A stretch of DNA of 64,000 bases from CAZKCK01 sp964552325 (GCA_964552325.1 CAZKHA010000003.1:15923-79922); one strand, 5' to 3'. Shown: positions 39,401-47,397, counted from the first letter of the stretch. The notes: generated by a model from the sequence alone, not told the origin. Program-made: numbers and translations.

Positions 39401-39725
39401 ATTCGCAATTATAACCCTCATCCTGCATGTCGATACAAGGTTTCGTAACATTCAATTCATCAAGGGTTTGAACGGTTTTAAGTTCAATAAAGCGGGCGCC
39501 ACATAACCATGCCCCAACAATGTTTTGGGCAAGTTGCGAGTGGGGTCCGGCTGCAACACCTATTGGAGTATGCAAAGCTTGCTTAAAGTGCGTAGTAAAT
39601 AACCTTGGGTCGTTTTGGGTAAAGAATCTTTCCGAAGGAATCCCAAAATAAGTTCCGTTTTTCAATTGATTTAGTATTAAACCAAGTAAACGGTCGAGTG
39701 GTATTATTGAAAATGAATCAGTCAT
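36477..39725 (-). CDS. ygfK: YgfK-like multidomain flavo-iron-sulfur oxidoreductase
   Basis: 1082 residues. The N-terminal 400 resemble a dihydroorotate-dehydrogenase-like barrel (PIGVAAGPHSQLAQNI, then TLSTMHGCPPDEIERI). Near 445 begins a glutamate-synthase-type Fe-S domain (CIHAPCVSTCPSHQG, VCDHECQSKC). FAD (VIGAGPSGLSCAYF, about 540) and NAD(P)H (IIGGGNTAMDVA, about 668) Rossmann units follow. Late ferredoxin-like clusters are CLLCHKICNVCVSVCP (about 893) and CNECGNCNTFCPS (about 960). E. coli YgfK is annotated as a putative selenate reductase subunit, but its genetic context is purine catabolism. It is the first gene of the six-gene operon. It probably carries electrons, perhaps to or from the FAD-less molybdenum hydroxylase. 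Confidence 0.85.
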   Translation of the reverse strand: MTDSFSIIPLDRLLGLILNQLKNGTYFGIPSERFFTQNDPRLFTTHFKQALHTPIGVAAGPHSQLAQNIVGAWLCGARFIELKTVQTLDELNVTKPCIDMQDEGYNCEWSQELKIHESFEQYLNAWIIIHILNFRFNKNNNVPIGTIFNMSVGYNLEGILNQNVQWFFEKMKDCKSEKDAKIKEIKHLVPEIEQITIPDRISNNITLSTMHGCPPDEIERIGQYLIATKNLHTVIKLNPTLLGKEKLTEILNNKLGFKTEVPDIAFEHDLKYADAIGILNRLRLLAQNEGVEFGIKLTNTLESLNNKDILPESEPHMYMSGRSLHPISIAVANKISNDIKESLSISFSAGIDYQNISKVLSCGLSPVTVCSDLLKPGGYARIHQYIEAIYQTLDEQKCENLSQFISQNHLSNLDAYSTAVCNDPYYQKAFKEPDIKVNRPLDYFDCIHAPCVSTCPSHQGIPDYMYYTAQGDFQKAYEVILQTNPLPIITGNVCDHECQSKCTRINYDNALAIREVKRFVAENQKHTPQKYNQDFTKGQVTVIGAGPSGLSCAYFMRLAGFDVTVLEQKTFAGGMVAEVIPSFRIGKAQTQLDLDRIMASGVKIQYGVTVDSQLFKTVYESGSYIYIATGATITRKLNLANEDAKGIMDPLDFLSKIKENPYQLTAKQIIIIGGGNTAMDVARTAKKYAQPDAKVTIAYRRRKQDMPAEPEEILAALAEGIDLIEMVSPTEILTKSGEVSGLKFIKMQASGSYQQKRLLTLPIEGSEFVREADLVFPAIGQEVAINFIDNTQLLTEKDTYATKLSRVFIGGDARKGASNIISAIADGRKAAKQIQQAAGLTLNQPIKFDYNIDVQDLLIKKAKRGTSPLMVANKKIDEQVPVINTQAEAMSEASRCLLCHKICNVCVSVCPNFANYSYQLPTRSIALQKAEKKGDEIVLSFDKHFEVKQDHQIAHLADFCNECGNCNTFCPSNSAPYKEKPHFFLSIKSFNNATNGYFISTLPSKTTIIQKNKERFTTLTLQKDEYIYETEEVLAKFHSNDFSLKTVEIRVPCVKTAFFENAATLMVLLEGMQHLYIHESKN

Positions 39726-39893
39726 GAAGTATTTGTTAAATAAAAGGCCAGTTTGTAAGGTGAATTTAGGCTAAAATTGTGTCCGAATACGTACTTTTGA
39801 AGTTTGCAATTCGGTTTTTTAAGCATTATCTTATAGGCGATTGAGATTGTAATGTGACGTCAAAACTTTTGTATGTGTTTAATTGTAAGTTAA

Positions 39894-40550
39894 ATGATAG
39901 AATATATGGAGAACTTTTCCACCGCTACAAAGCATTTGAATGCGGATAATAGTGCAGTGCTTGTGTTGGCAGCTGGTAGGAGCCAACGGATGGGAAGCCC
40001 CAAATTTGCCTTGCAATTTACAAATAAACAGTCTTTTTTAGAGCGTATTATCACTATTTACAGTAGTTTGCGTTTTGGGCAGATACTGGTTGTTATAAAT
40101 TCTGATGATTGCAAGCATTCAATCTTATCGCATATCAAAGAACACTATGGGCATATCCAAATTGTTGTAAATGAATATCCTGAAAAGGGTAGGCTTTATT
40201 CTGTTCAATTGGGTCTGTGCCAACTGACCAAACCTTTTTGCTTCGTACAAAATGTTGATAATCCATTTATTAGCGAAAACGTGTTGAACAAGCTATTGGT
40301 TGAAAGCAACCCGTTCAGAATAGTAATGCCATGTTTTCAGGATAAAAATGGTCATCCGATAGTTATTCCTGAACGTTATCACCAAGGTATTGTTAATGAA
40401 TTAGCTACAGAAACTACGCTTAAAAAATGCCTTTCAGGCTTTCAAAAGCAACAGATAGAAGTGGATGACGAAAGTATTCTGCTAAACTTGAATACCCCAA
40501 TGGATTATCAGCACTATTTTGGCCATCCACCCCTTCCTTGCATTGGATAA
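39894..40550 (+). CDS. mocA: MocA-like molybdenum cofactor nucleotidyltransferase
   Basis: 218 residues, NTP-transferase fold. The nucleotide-binding signature LVLAAGRSQRMGSPKF starts near residue 23, and NVDNPFISENVL supplies the metal-site Asp. MocA transfers CMP from CTP to molybdopterin, forming the cytosine dinucleotide used by xanthine-dehydrogenase-type enzymes. It lies on the strand opposite the purine operon, between ygfK and ygeW, consistent with maturing the xdhD-like enzyme. Two nearby in-frame ATGs (39894, 39906) compete as starts. MobA (GMP transfer) is less likely given the context. Confidence 0.8.
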   Translation: MIEYMENFSTATKHLNADNSAVLVLAAGRSQRMGSPKFALQFTNKQSFLERIITIYSSLRFGQILVVINSDDCKHSILSHIKEHYGHIQIVVNEYPEKGRLYSVQLGLCQLTKPFCFVQNVDNPFISENVLNKLLVESNPFRIVMPCFQDKNGHPIVIPERYHQGIVNELATETTLKKCLSGFQKQQIEVDDESILLNLNTPMDYQHYFGHPPLPCIG

Positions 40551-40562
40551 TTAATTGAATCG

Positions 40563-41753
40563 TTATTTTTTAACCCGTTGTATATTAGCGGCTTTTAAAC
40601 GCGATAATAAATCGGCGGGGTTTTGGAAACGATTTGTAAGCATCATCGCAGCAATGATATATGGTTTATAACCAGCTTCTTTATAAGTTGCAATGCGATA
40701 TTGTTCAAACACTTCGGCTGAAACCTCACCTTTTTTGCACGAAACATCTGTAATATCGGCAGGCAAGCAGTGCATATAAAGCGCTTTTCCGTGTTTGGTA
40801 AGGTTCATTTTTGTGCGGTCGCATTCCCAGTTTTGGTAGCGTGCATTATTTGCAAGGCATTCTTTTTCGAGGCTCTTTAAACCATCTCGGTCGCTATTCT
40901 TCAAGAGTTCGGTCCTGCGTTCCATAACATGGAAGGGTGCCCAACTTTTAGGGTAAACAATGTCAGCGCCGTTAAAAGCTTCTTCCATCGAATTGACCAC
41001 ATTAAAGCTGCCACCGTATTGTTTTGCATGATTTTGAGCAACTTGTGTTATTTCTGGGATTAAGCCATACCCTTCGGGATAAGCCAGCGAAACATCCATA
41101 CCCATGCGGGTCATCAATGTAATAATGCCTTGAGGAACCGATAGCGGCTTCCCATAACTGGGTGAATAGGCCCATGTCATCGCAATTTTCTTTCCTCTTA
41201 AAGCTTCCAACGACCCGAATTCATTGCGCAAATGCAATAAATCGGCCATGGCTTGGGTGGGGTGATCTTGATCGCACTGCAAGTTTACGATACCCGGACG
41301 TTGTGGCAAAACACCGTTTGCAAATCCGTCTTCTAAAGCATCGGCAACTTCTAGCATATACGAATGCCCTGCACCAAGGTACATGTCGTCGCGAATCCCG
41401 ATTATTTCGGTTAAAAACGAAATCATGTTGGCTGTTTCGCGCACTGTTTCGCCATGCGAAATTTGTGACTTTTCTTCGTCCATGTCCTGAACCGTGAGCC
41501 CTAATAGATTGGAAGCGAATGCAAACGAGAAGCGTGTGCGGGTGGAGTTATCACGGAATTGAGAAACGGCTAAGCCAGATTCAAAGCACTTGGCTGAAAT
41601 GTTCTGAGCATATAGAAACTTCAATGCTTCAGCAACCTGCATAACAAGCTCTAACTCTTGTTGTGTTTTATCCCAAGTTAACAGAAAGTCTTTATTAAAA
41701 AGATTGGCGTTTGTAGCTTCTATGTTTTGAATAAGCTGTTTGAAATCTTGCAT
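40563..41753 (-). CDS. ygeW: YgeW-like knotted carbamoyltransferase
   Basis: 396 residues. Carbamoyl-phosphate binding is visible as STRTRFSF (near residue 70) and HPTQAMADLLHL, and a C-terminal MHCLPADI corresponds to the HCLP of ornithine-type enzymes. The match to YgeW, a carbamoyltransferase of unsettled amino substrate found in the E. coli purine cluster, is supported by its partners and by a length exceeding ordinary ornithine carbamoyltransferase (about 330). In catabolic direction it could take carbamoyl from a ureide-derived intermediate to yield carbamoyl phosphate. It is 33 bases downstream of ygeY on the same strand. Confidence 0.85.
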   Translation of the reverse strand: MQDFKQLIQNIEATNANLFNKDFLLTWDKTQQELELVMQVAEALKFLYAQNISAKCFESGLAVSQFRDNSTRTRFSFAFASNLLGLTVQDMDEEKSQISHGETVRETANMISFLTEIIGIRDDMYLGAGHSYMLEVADALEDGFANGVLPQRPGIVNLQCDQDHPTQAMADLLHLRNEFGSLEALRGKKIAMTWAYSPSYGKPLSVPQGIITLMTRMGMDVSLAYPEGYGLIPEITQVAQNHAKQYGGSFNVVNSMEEAFNGADIVYPKSWAPFHVMERRTELLKNSDRDGLKSLEKECLANNARYQNWECDRTKMNLTKHGKALYMHCLPADITDVSCKKGEVSAEVFEQYRIATYKEAGYKPYIIAAMMLTNRFQNPADLLSRLKAANIQRVKK

Positions 41754-41786
41754 AATTATAGGTTTTATTCTGTGTGATTGTTAGTT

Positions 41787-42992
41787 TTATGATTCGTTGC
41801 TTAGTGAAAATGCAAACATGGTATAAAATGCCGATGCTACAACTAAGTCGTTTACAGGGACTTTTTCGTTGGGGGCATGGGCCATTACTTCGTTGCCGGG
41901 ACCAAAACCAATAGTTGGTATTTTATGCATGCCATTTATGGCGACTCCGTTGGTTGAAAAGGTCCATTTATCAACTCTGGGCGCAGCACTATATAATAAT
42001 GTATAGGCTTCAATACCTTTTTGAACTATTTCTGATGACTCTTCAATTTTCCAAGTAGGATAATACTTTTCCATACCATAATTCAAGCCTGTAAAGGCCT
42101 TTCCTTCGTAATACAGTACGCTAGCTTCGGCGTCGCTGCCAATTAGTTGGCTTACTTCATCCAAGGCACTTTGTTTGGTTTCGCCCCAGGTGAGCCTACG
42201 GTCAAGGTGCAAACGTGCAAAATCGGCCACAGCACAAAGTGATGGGCTGCCCGAAACAAATTCGGAAATCGTAACCGAGCCCTTGCCTAAGAAATCATCG
42301 TGTTTAAGTCGCTCGTTCAACTTTTCTACTTCCAAGGCAGCTTTTGATGCGCTGTAAATGGCGTTTTTGCCACGTTCGGGTGCTGAACCATGTGCTGAAA
42401 TACCCTTAAATGAAACGCTAATCTCCATGCGACCACGATGTCCGCGATACAATCCGAGATTGGTAGGTTCTGTGCTAATTACAAAGTGGGGCACAATTTT
42501 CTCTTCTTCAATAATATACTTCCAGCAAAGGCCATCACAATCTTCCTCCATAACGCTTGCTACAAAATATATTGTTAAGTCATTGGGGACGCCCAATTCT
42601 TTGATGATTTTACCGGCAGTTATAAATGAGGCTATGCCACCTTTTTGGTCAACTGTTCCGCGGCCATGTACAAATCCATCCGAGATTGCGCCCGAAAACG
42701 GATCAGAAGTCCAATTGGTAATATTCCCTACATCCACCGTGTCAATATGACCATCGATAGCTAGGATTGTTTTTCCACTGCCAATGCGCCCGATTACATT
42801 TCCCAGGCCATCCATTCTAACTTCATCAAAACCAGCTTCTTTCATAAGTTGCATGGCTAATGCTTGTACGTTGGCCTCTTCGCCGCTGAGCGATTTTACT
42901 TTTACAAGTTCCGAAAGGTTTTTTGCAGTGTAATCTCTATAAAGCTTAGATAACTCATTTATTTTTAATGCAATAGAAGTTTTAATATCCAT
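41787..42992 (-). CDS. ygeY: YgeY-like M20 family metallohydrolase
   Basis: 401 residues. M20 metal site: DGHIDTVDVG (first His and Asp), VHGRGTVDQKGGIA (bridging Asp), EEDCDGLCWKY (catalytic Glu pair), STEPTN, and a late His in GNEVMAHAPNE. M20 enzymes remove acyl or carbamoyl groups from amino-acid-like substrates (deacetylase, carboxypeptidase, ureidohydrolase). YgeY homologues are linked to purine and selenium metabolism gene sets. It is the first gene of the ygeY-ygeW pair. The role here would be hydrolysis of a ring-opened ureide; that is inferred from context. Confidence 0.85.
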   Translation of the reverse strand: MDIKTSIALKINELSKLYRDYTAKNLSELVKVKSLSGEEANVQALAMQLMKEAGFDEVRMDGLGNVIGRIGSGKTILAIDGHIDTVDVGNITNWTSDPFSGAISDGFVHGRGTVDQKGGIASFITAGKIIKELGVPNDLTIYFVASVMEEDCDGLCWKYIIEEEKIVPHFVISTEPTNLGLYRGHRGRMEISVSFKGISAHGSAPERGKNAIYSASKAALEVEKLNERLKHDDFLGKGSVTISEFVSGSPSLCAVADFARLHLDRRLTWGETKQSALDEVSQLIGSDAEASVLYYEGKAFTGLNYGMEKYYPTWKIEESSEIVQKGIEAYTLLYSAAPRVDKWTFSTNGVAINGMHKIPTIGFGPGNEVMAHAPNEKVPVNDLVVASAFYTMFAFSLSNES

Positions 42993-43086
42993 TATTAAGT
43001 GGTTTTAGGTGCTTGATTCAAAATTTTTTAGAAAAAGGACACCAAAGTTACGGACTTTATTCGCAGAATGTTTTTTTTGCAAAAAC

Positions 43087-43118
43087 TTGTTGTGCAATTG
43101 GGTTTGTTCCTACATTTG
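43087..43118 (+). promoter_or_regulatory. promoter of the secreted IgGFc-binding-type gene
   Basis: TTG at 43087-43089 and TACATTTG at 43111-43118 are separated by 21 bases, just upstream of ATG 43127. This excludes the longer in-frame start at 43013. Confidence 0.55.
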
Positions 43119-43126
43119 TTCGACCT

Positions 43127-44923
43127 ATGAAGCATCCCCGTTTTATATATAAATCTTTGGTTATTATTGTATTATGGTTAATACTGCCAGTACATTTATA
43201 TAGCCAAACCGATAGTGTTTTTTGGTTTGTTGCACCGGAGGTTTCAAAGAATGGGGGCTCCAACTTTGATATACCTGTTTATTTGCGGTTGTCAAATTAT
43301 AGCAGTCCAGTTAATGTGGTAGTTTCGATGCCCGCCAATCTTTCTTTTGTGCCTATAAGTGTTTCTATCCCTGCTAATGGAGCGCAAACAATTGATTTAT
43401 CAGCTTTTGTAGAGGTTATAGAGAATAAGCCGGCCGATGCTATTCTAAACAAAGGTTTGCTAATTGAGTCAACGGGACCTATCACAGCCTATTATGAGGT
43501 AGCAAGTACCTATTGCATGTGTAATCCAGAAATTTTTGCCTTGAAAGGGAAGAATGCCCTTGGTACACAATTCCTTTTGCCTGGTCAAACCCATTTTAAT
43601 AATTCTGGGGGCTATAATCCAGTACCTTATAATACATTTGATGTTGTAGCAACGGTTAATAATACTGTTGTAACAATTACACCAAAAAAAGCTATTCTTG
43701 GTCATGCTGCTGGGGTTACCTTTAGCTTTACGCTTAATAAAGGCGAAACATGGTGTGGCAAGGCCAACTCGCAACTAGCTTCTGAACATTTGCATGGTAC
43801 CGAAATAAGCAGCAATTACCCAATTGCAGTAACCTTAACGGATGATTTGCTGCATGGTATAAGTGGCTGCGCCGATTTAGCTGGTGATCAGGCTATCCCC
43901 GTTTCATTGGCAGGCAATGAATATATTGCTGTTAAAGGATTTCTTACCAATGGGGGAGAGCGAGCATTTATTTTAGGGCTAAATAACAATACCGATGTAT
44001 GGCTCGATGGATCGGCTAGTCCAGTTACATTAAACAAGCAACAAGTTTACAACCATGTCATTACAGATAATTCTACCTATATCAATAGCAATAAGCCCGT
44101 TTTAGTATATCAAACCACTGGGTTTGGTTGCGAACTTGGTTCGGCGGTTTTGCCACCCATAGCATGTACGGGATCATCAAGCGTAACCTTTACGCGAACA
44201 ACCAACCAGCAGTTGGGATTGATAATTTTTACTCGGCAAGGCAATGAGGGGGGATTTTTATTAAATGGTAACGCTACTTTTATCAAACCTTCTGATTTTC
44301 AATCTGTGATAGGCACTATGGGGCAGTGGATGGCCGCTCGAATCACTTTTACAACCACCCAGATCCCTATGGGTACTACTTGCTTGGTAACTAATAGTTT
44401 AGGTCTTTTTCACATGGGCGTTATTATTGGCGATTACGGTGGCGGTTGCTCTTATGGGTTCTTTTCGGGTTTCGCATCCTTAAGCCTTGGCCCTGATGTT
44501 TCAATTTGCAATGGCGATAGCATTTTGCTTGATGCAGGCCCAGGCATGAACTCCTATATTTGGAACAATGGAAGTTCTTCATCATCAATTTATGCAAAGG
44601 ATGCGGGTTGGTATTGGGTGCAGGCATCCAATGGTATGTGTTTGCTAAGCGATTCTGTTTATGTATCGCATTATCCTGATAATCAGATAAATTTGGGAAA
44701 TGATACCCTCTTTTGCGCGGGTAATAGTTTGCTTTTAGATGCCGGTACAGGCTATCAAACGTATATGTGGCAACCCGGTAATGTTCCTGGACAATCGTTA
44801 ACCATAACGGCACCAGGGACTTACTATATAACTGTTTCGGATGATAATGAATGTGTTTATATGGATGAGATTACCGTTACACAGCTGCCCTTACCTGTGC
44901 AGGTTCCAATAAAGCACAATTGA
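43127..44923 (+). CDS. large secreted protein, IgGFc-binding N-terminal type with two Ig-like repeats
   Basis: 598 residues from ATG 43127, with a signal peptide (IYKSLVIIVLWLILPVHLYSQ). The main part resembles the IgGFc-binding-protein N-terminal family of Bacteroidota secreted proteins (ESTGPITAYYEVASTYC, ALKGKNALGTQFLLPGQ, GCADLAGDQAIPVSLAG). Two tandem modules of about 75 residues at the C-terminus start LGPDVSICNGDSILLDAG and LGNDTLFCAGNSLLLDAG; such modules precede sorting domains in gliding-associated proteins. No recognisable T9SS C-terminal sorting domain follows: the protein stops after PVQVPIKHN and no frame continues. It may be truncated or secreted differently. Function is probably surface adhesion or binding. 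Confidence 0.65.
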   Translation: MKHPRFIYKSLVIIVLWLILPVHLYSQTDSVFWFVAPEVSKNGGSNFDIPVYLRLSNYSSPVNVVVSMPANLSFVPISVSIPANGAQTIDLSAFVEVIENKPADAILNKGLLIESTGPITAYYEVASTYCMCNPEIFALKGKNALGTQFLLPGQTHFNNSGGYNPVPYNTFDVVATVNNTVVTITPKKAILGHAAGVTFSFTLNKGETWCGKANSQLASEHLHGTEISSNYPIAVTLTDDLLHGISGCADLAGDQAIPVSLAGNEYIAVKGFLTNGGERAFILGLNNNTDVWLDGSASPVTLNKQQVYNHVITDNSTYINSNKPVLVYQTTGFGCELGSAVLPPIACTGSSSVTFTRTTNQQLGLIIFTRQGNEGGFLLNGNATFIKPSDFQSVIGTMGQWMAARITFTTTQIPMGTTCLVTNSLGLFHMGVIIGDYGGGCSYGFFSGFASLSLGPDVSICNGDSILLDAGPGMNSYIWNNGSSSSSIYAKDAGWYWVQASNGMCLLSDSVYVSHYPDNQINLGNDTLFCAGNSLLLDAGTGYQTYMWQPGNVPGQSLTITAPGTYYITVSDDNECVYMDEITVTQLPLPVQVPIKHN

Positions 44924-45125
44924 CATGGATGTTCTGGTTTAAGTGGTAGTTTATTGATAATACGAGTGATATAGTTTTAGTGAAACAAGCTTGGCAATAA
45001 AAATGCTAGCTACCATTATCAGCTTATTAAGTTAATTTATCGTTATGATGCCTTGTAGATTAGGGTCGAAAAGGCGTCATGCCTTGCATAATGTGAAAAC
45101 TGTTTAGATTTAACAGGGGGCTTGG

Positions 45126-45155
45126 TTTGGCATTTTCAAAGAAATTGTATCTTTG
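45126..45155 (+). promoter_or_regulatory. promoter of tRNA-Arg
   Basis: TTTG at 45126-45129 and TATCTTTG at 45148-45155, with an 18-base spacer, sit 20 bases upstream of the tRNA. Confidence 0.7.
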
Positions 45156-45175
45156 CACCCCTGAATTTTTAATCG

Positions 45176-45249
45176 GGTCCGGTAGCTCAGTTGGATAGAG
45201 CAGCAGCCTTCTAAGCTGCGGGTCGTGGGTTCGAATCCCGCCCGGATCA
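45176..45249 (+). tRNA. tRNA-Arg (anticodon TCT)
   Basis: A complete cloverleaf. The acceptor pairs GGTCCGG with CCGGATC (one G-T), the D arm is GCTC/GAGC, the anticodon arm is GCAGC-CTTCTAA-GCTGC with anticodon TCT, the T arm is GTGGG-TTCGAAT-CCCGC, and the discriminator base is A. CCA is not encoded. It reads AGA and, by wobble, AGG arginine codons. It is monocistronic, with its own promoter and terminator. Confidence 0.95.
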
Positions 45250-45255
45250 CTGGCG

Positions 45256-45289
45256 ACACCTCTTTTAAAGTCATTTAGGGAGGTGTTTT
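45256..45289 (+). terminator. terminator of tRNA-Arg
   Basis: ACACCTC (45256-45262) pairs with GAGGTGT (45280-45286) across a 17-base loop, followed by a T-rich run. Confidence 0.55.
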
Positions 45290-45485
45290 CTGTTTTATCG
45301 GCCTTATTTATCGCGGACTCGCTTACATAAAATTGTGATGATAATGCTTCGTATCGTGATTATAAATGTTTGAAATTTAAGTTTATACACTTTACTTTTA
45401 AGTTATTAACAATCAAGTTTAGTAAAATTACGCAGGTTTGCGATGTAAAAAGTAGTGCCCTCTATGCAGTTAAGCTAAAAAATGC

Positions 45486-45493
45486 TATTTTTG
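45486..45493 (+). promoter_or_regulatory. -7 element of the TPR gene promoter
   Basis: TATTTTTG, followed by CAC, lies 20 bases before ATG 45514 and matches the Bacteroidota -7 consensus. It shows that the long in-frame extension starting at 45370 is not translated. A -33 partner is not clear. Confidence 0.5.
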
Positions 45494-45513
45494 CACCCTT
45501 AAAAAATTACCTC

Positions 45514-46203
45514 ATGGCTAAGAAAATTGAAAATGCTGATGAAAAGATTGTAGCTGTTGAAGAAGCCCTCAGCAGGAGCGAAATGTTTATTGAAAAAAAC
45601 CAAAAGATTATTATTATTGCACTTGCTGCAATAGTTATCGTTGTGTTAGGGTTTTTGGGTTATCGGAAGTTTATATCAGAGCCCCGCGAAATCAAAGCTA
45701 ATAACGAGATTTTCAGTGCGCAAGGGTATTTTGAGCAAGATTCACTTGATAAAGCCCTGAATGGCGATGGTCAAAATGCTGGCTTTATTGACATTATTAA
45801 CGATTATGGTTCAACCAAAGCTGGTAATCTTGCCAAGTATTATGCTGGTGTTAGCTACCTGAAAAAAGGCGAGTTCCAAAAAGCAGTTGAGTATCTTGAA
45901 GGTTTCAGCACCGAAGACCCATTAGTTGGACCCATGGCCATTGGTGCCTTAGGAGATGCTTACCTTGAACTGGGCAAAAACGAAAAAGCAGTAGCTCAAT
46001 ATATGAAGGCTTCATCTGCCAGTGACAATGAATTAACTTCGCCTGTATTTTTGATGAAAGCCGGAATGACCTACGAATTGCTAGGCACCTACGATAAAGC
46101 CCTTGAGGTTTATAAAACCATCAAAACCAATTATCCAAGGAGTTTTGAAGGAAGGGATATCGATAAATATATTGCACGCGCCGAAGGTTTCATTACCAAG
46201 TAA
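45514..46203 (+). CDS. membrane-anchored tetratricopeptide-repeat protein
   Basis: 229 residues from ATG 45514. One N-terminal membrane helix (IIIIALAAIVIVVLGFLGYRKF, residues about 31-52) follows a short cytoplasmic segment. The rest is helical with TPR-like repeats: GNLAKYYAGVSYLKKGEFQKAVEYL, AIGALGDAYLELGKNEKAVAQY, and MKAGMTYELLGTYDKALEVYK. The layout resembles YfgM, which works with the periplasmic chaperone network at the Sec translocon, and similar Bacteroidota anchored TPR proteins. A terminator hairpin follows at 46223. Confidence 0.75.
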   Translation: MAKKIENADEKIVAVEEALSRSEMFIEKNQKIIIIALAAIVIVVLGFLGYRKFISEPREIKANNEIFSAQGYFEQDSLDKALNGDGQNAGFIDIINDYGSTKAGNLAKYYAGVSYLKKGEFQKAVEYLEGFSTEDPLVGPMAIGALGDAYLELGKNEKAVAQYMKASSASDNELTSPVFLMKAGMTYELLGTYDKALEVYKTIKTNYPRSFEGRDIDKYIARAEGFITK

Positions 46204-46222
46204 AAATATTCTCATCTTTGTA

Positions 46223-46249
46223 CCTGACCATTTGGTCAGGTTTTTTTTT
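46223..46249 (+). terminator. intrinsic terminator after the TPR gene
   Basis: CCTGACC (46223-46229) and GGTCAGG (46234-46240) form a 7-bp stem with a 4-base loop, followed by nine Ts. It lies between the TPR stop and the fmt start at 46258. Confidence 0.8.
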
Positions 46250-46257
46250 GCACTAAA

Positions 46258-47226
46258 ATGACCCAAAAAAGTTTACGTATCGTTTATATGGGAACTCCCG
46301 AATTTGCGGTAGAACCTTTAAAAGTATTGGTTGATAACGGTTTAGATATAGCCGCAGTGGTAACTGTTCCCGATAAACCTGCAGGAAGAGGGCAAGTCTT
46401 ACGTGAAAGCCCTGTTAAACAGTATGCCACAAGCATGCAACTAAGGGTTCTTCAGCCCGAGAAGCTAAGGCAACAATCATTTATTGATGAACTTATTGAA
46501 TTAAATGCCGATTTGTTTATTGTTGTGGCTTTTAGGATGTTGCCTCAAGCAGTTTGGAGTTTGCCAAGATTAGGCACTTTTAACCTACATGCTTCCTTAT
46601 TGCCTAACTATAGGGGCGCTGCTCCCATAAATCATGCAATTATTAATGGTGAAACCGAAACCGGAATAAGCACTTTTTTCATCAATGAAACCATTGATAC
46701 AGGTGCAATTATTTTACAGCAAAGGGTTGATATTAAGCCTACAGAAACGGCTGGAACACTACATGATACGTTAATGTTTGAGGGAGGAAAACTAGTATTG
46801 GATACCGTAAAACTAATTGTAGCCGGGAATCAAGTTCCCGTAGAACAAACTCAATTAGAAAATTTAAGTACCCGAATCCTACCCGCACCAAAGATCTTTA
46901 AGGAAGATTGTAAGGTCAATTTTCACCAAACAGCACAACGAGTTCATAACTTAATACGGGGTTTAAGCCCTTACCCGGCGGCCTTTTGTACCATGAGCCA
47001 TCCAACGGCAGGTGATGTTGTAATTAAAATATTTGAATCGAGTATTAGCCCTAGTATGGGCCAAGCCCCAGGAACAGTGTGCACCGATGGAAAAACATAC
47101 CTGCGAGTTCAGTGCATAGATTCTTGTATAGATTTGATTGATATACAATTAAGTGGAAAGCGCAGGTTGAGTGTTACTGATTTTTTGCGAGGTTTCCATC
47201 ATCCTGACTTGCTAAAAAACGCCTAA
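46258..47226 (+). CDS. fmt: methionyl-tRNA formyltransferase
   Basis: 322 residues of normal length. IVYMGTPEFAVEPLKVL at the start is the Fmt signature. VPDKPAGRGQ follows, then the catalytic region FNLHASLLPNYRGAAPINHAI with the conserved Asn, His and the SLLP motif, and the C-terminal domain begins near residue 205. Fmt transfers formyl from 10-formyltetrahydrofolate to initiator Met-tRNA. It starts nine bases after the T tract of the upstream terminator, so its promoter must lie in or before that hairpin, or read-through occurs. Confidence 0.95.
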   Translation: MTQKSLRIVYMGTPEFAVEPLKVLVDNGLDIAAVVTVPDKPAGRGQVLRESPVKQYATSMQLRVLQPEKLRQQSFIDELIELNADLFIVVAFRMLPQAVWSLPRLGTFNLHASLLPNYRGAAPINHAIINGETETGISTFFINETIDTGAIILQQRVDIKPTETAGTLHDTLMFEGGKLVLDTVKLIVAGNQVPVEQTQLENLSTRILPAPKIFKEDCKVNFHQTAQRVHNLIRGLSPYPAAFCTMSHPTAGDVVIKIFESSISPSMGQAPGTVCTDGKTYLRVQCIDSCIDLIDIQLSGKRRLSVTDFLRGFHHPDLLKNA

Positions 47227-47326
47227 TTCAGTATTCATGCACTATAATAGCTGAACCTTAGAAAGATAGGAGTTATAAACAATTTTACTATTTTATTAAC
47301 AAAATGCCTCTGAACTCTATATACTA

Positions 47327-47357
47327 CTTGCTTTTTATGGTTTTTAATATATATTTG
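47327..47357 (+). promoter_or_regulatory. promoter of the HU-family gene
   Basis: CTTG at 47327-47330 and TATATTTG at 47350-47357, separated by 19 bases and followed by CAC, are a strong match to the Bacteroidota consensus. The leader is about 35 bases. Confidence 0.75.
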
Positions 47358-47397
47358 CACGAACATTCAGATCTTTACTTTTAAAACCACTTTAAAA

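Noticed and set aside
36477..39725. Naming YgfK a selenate reductase
   Set aside because: That label is historical; the domains show electron transfer, and the context is purine catabolism. There is no evidence for selenate as substrate.
44424..44813. Minus-strand 129-codon ORF within the secreted protein
   Set aside because: Composition is typical of an antisense shadow (rich in His, Tyr and Arg); no motif or start signal.
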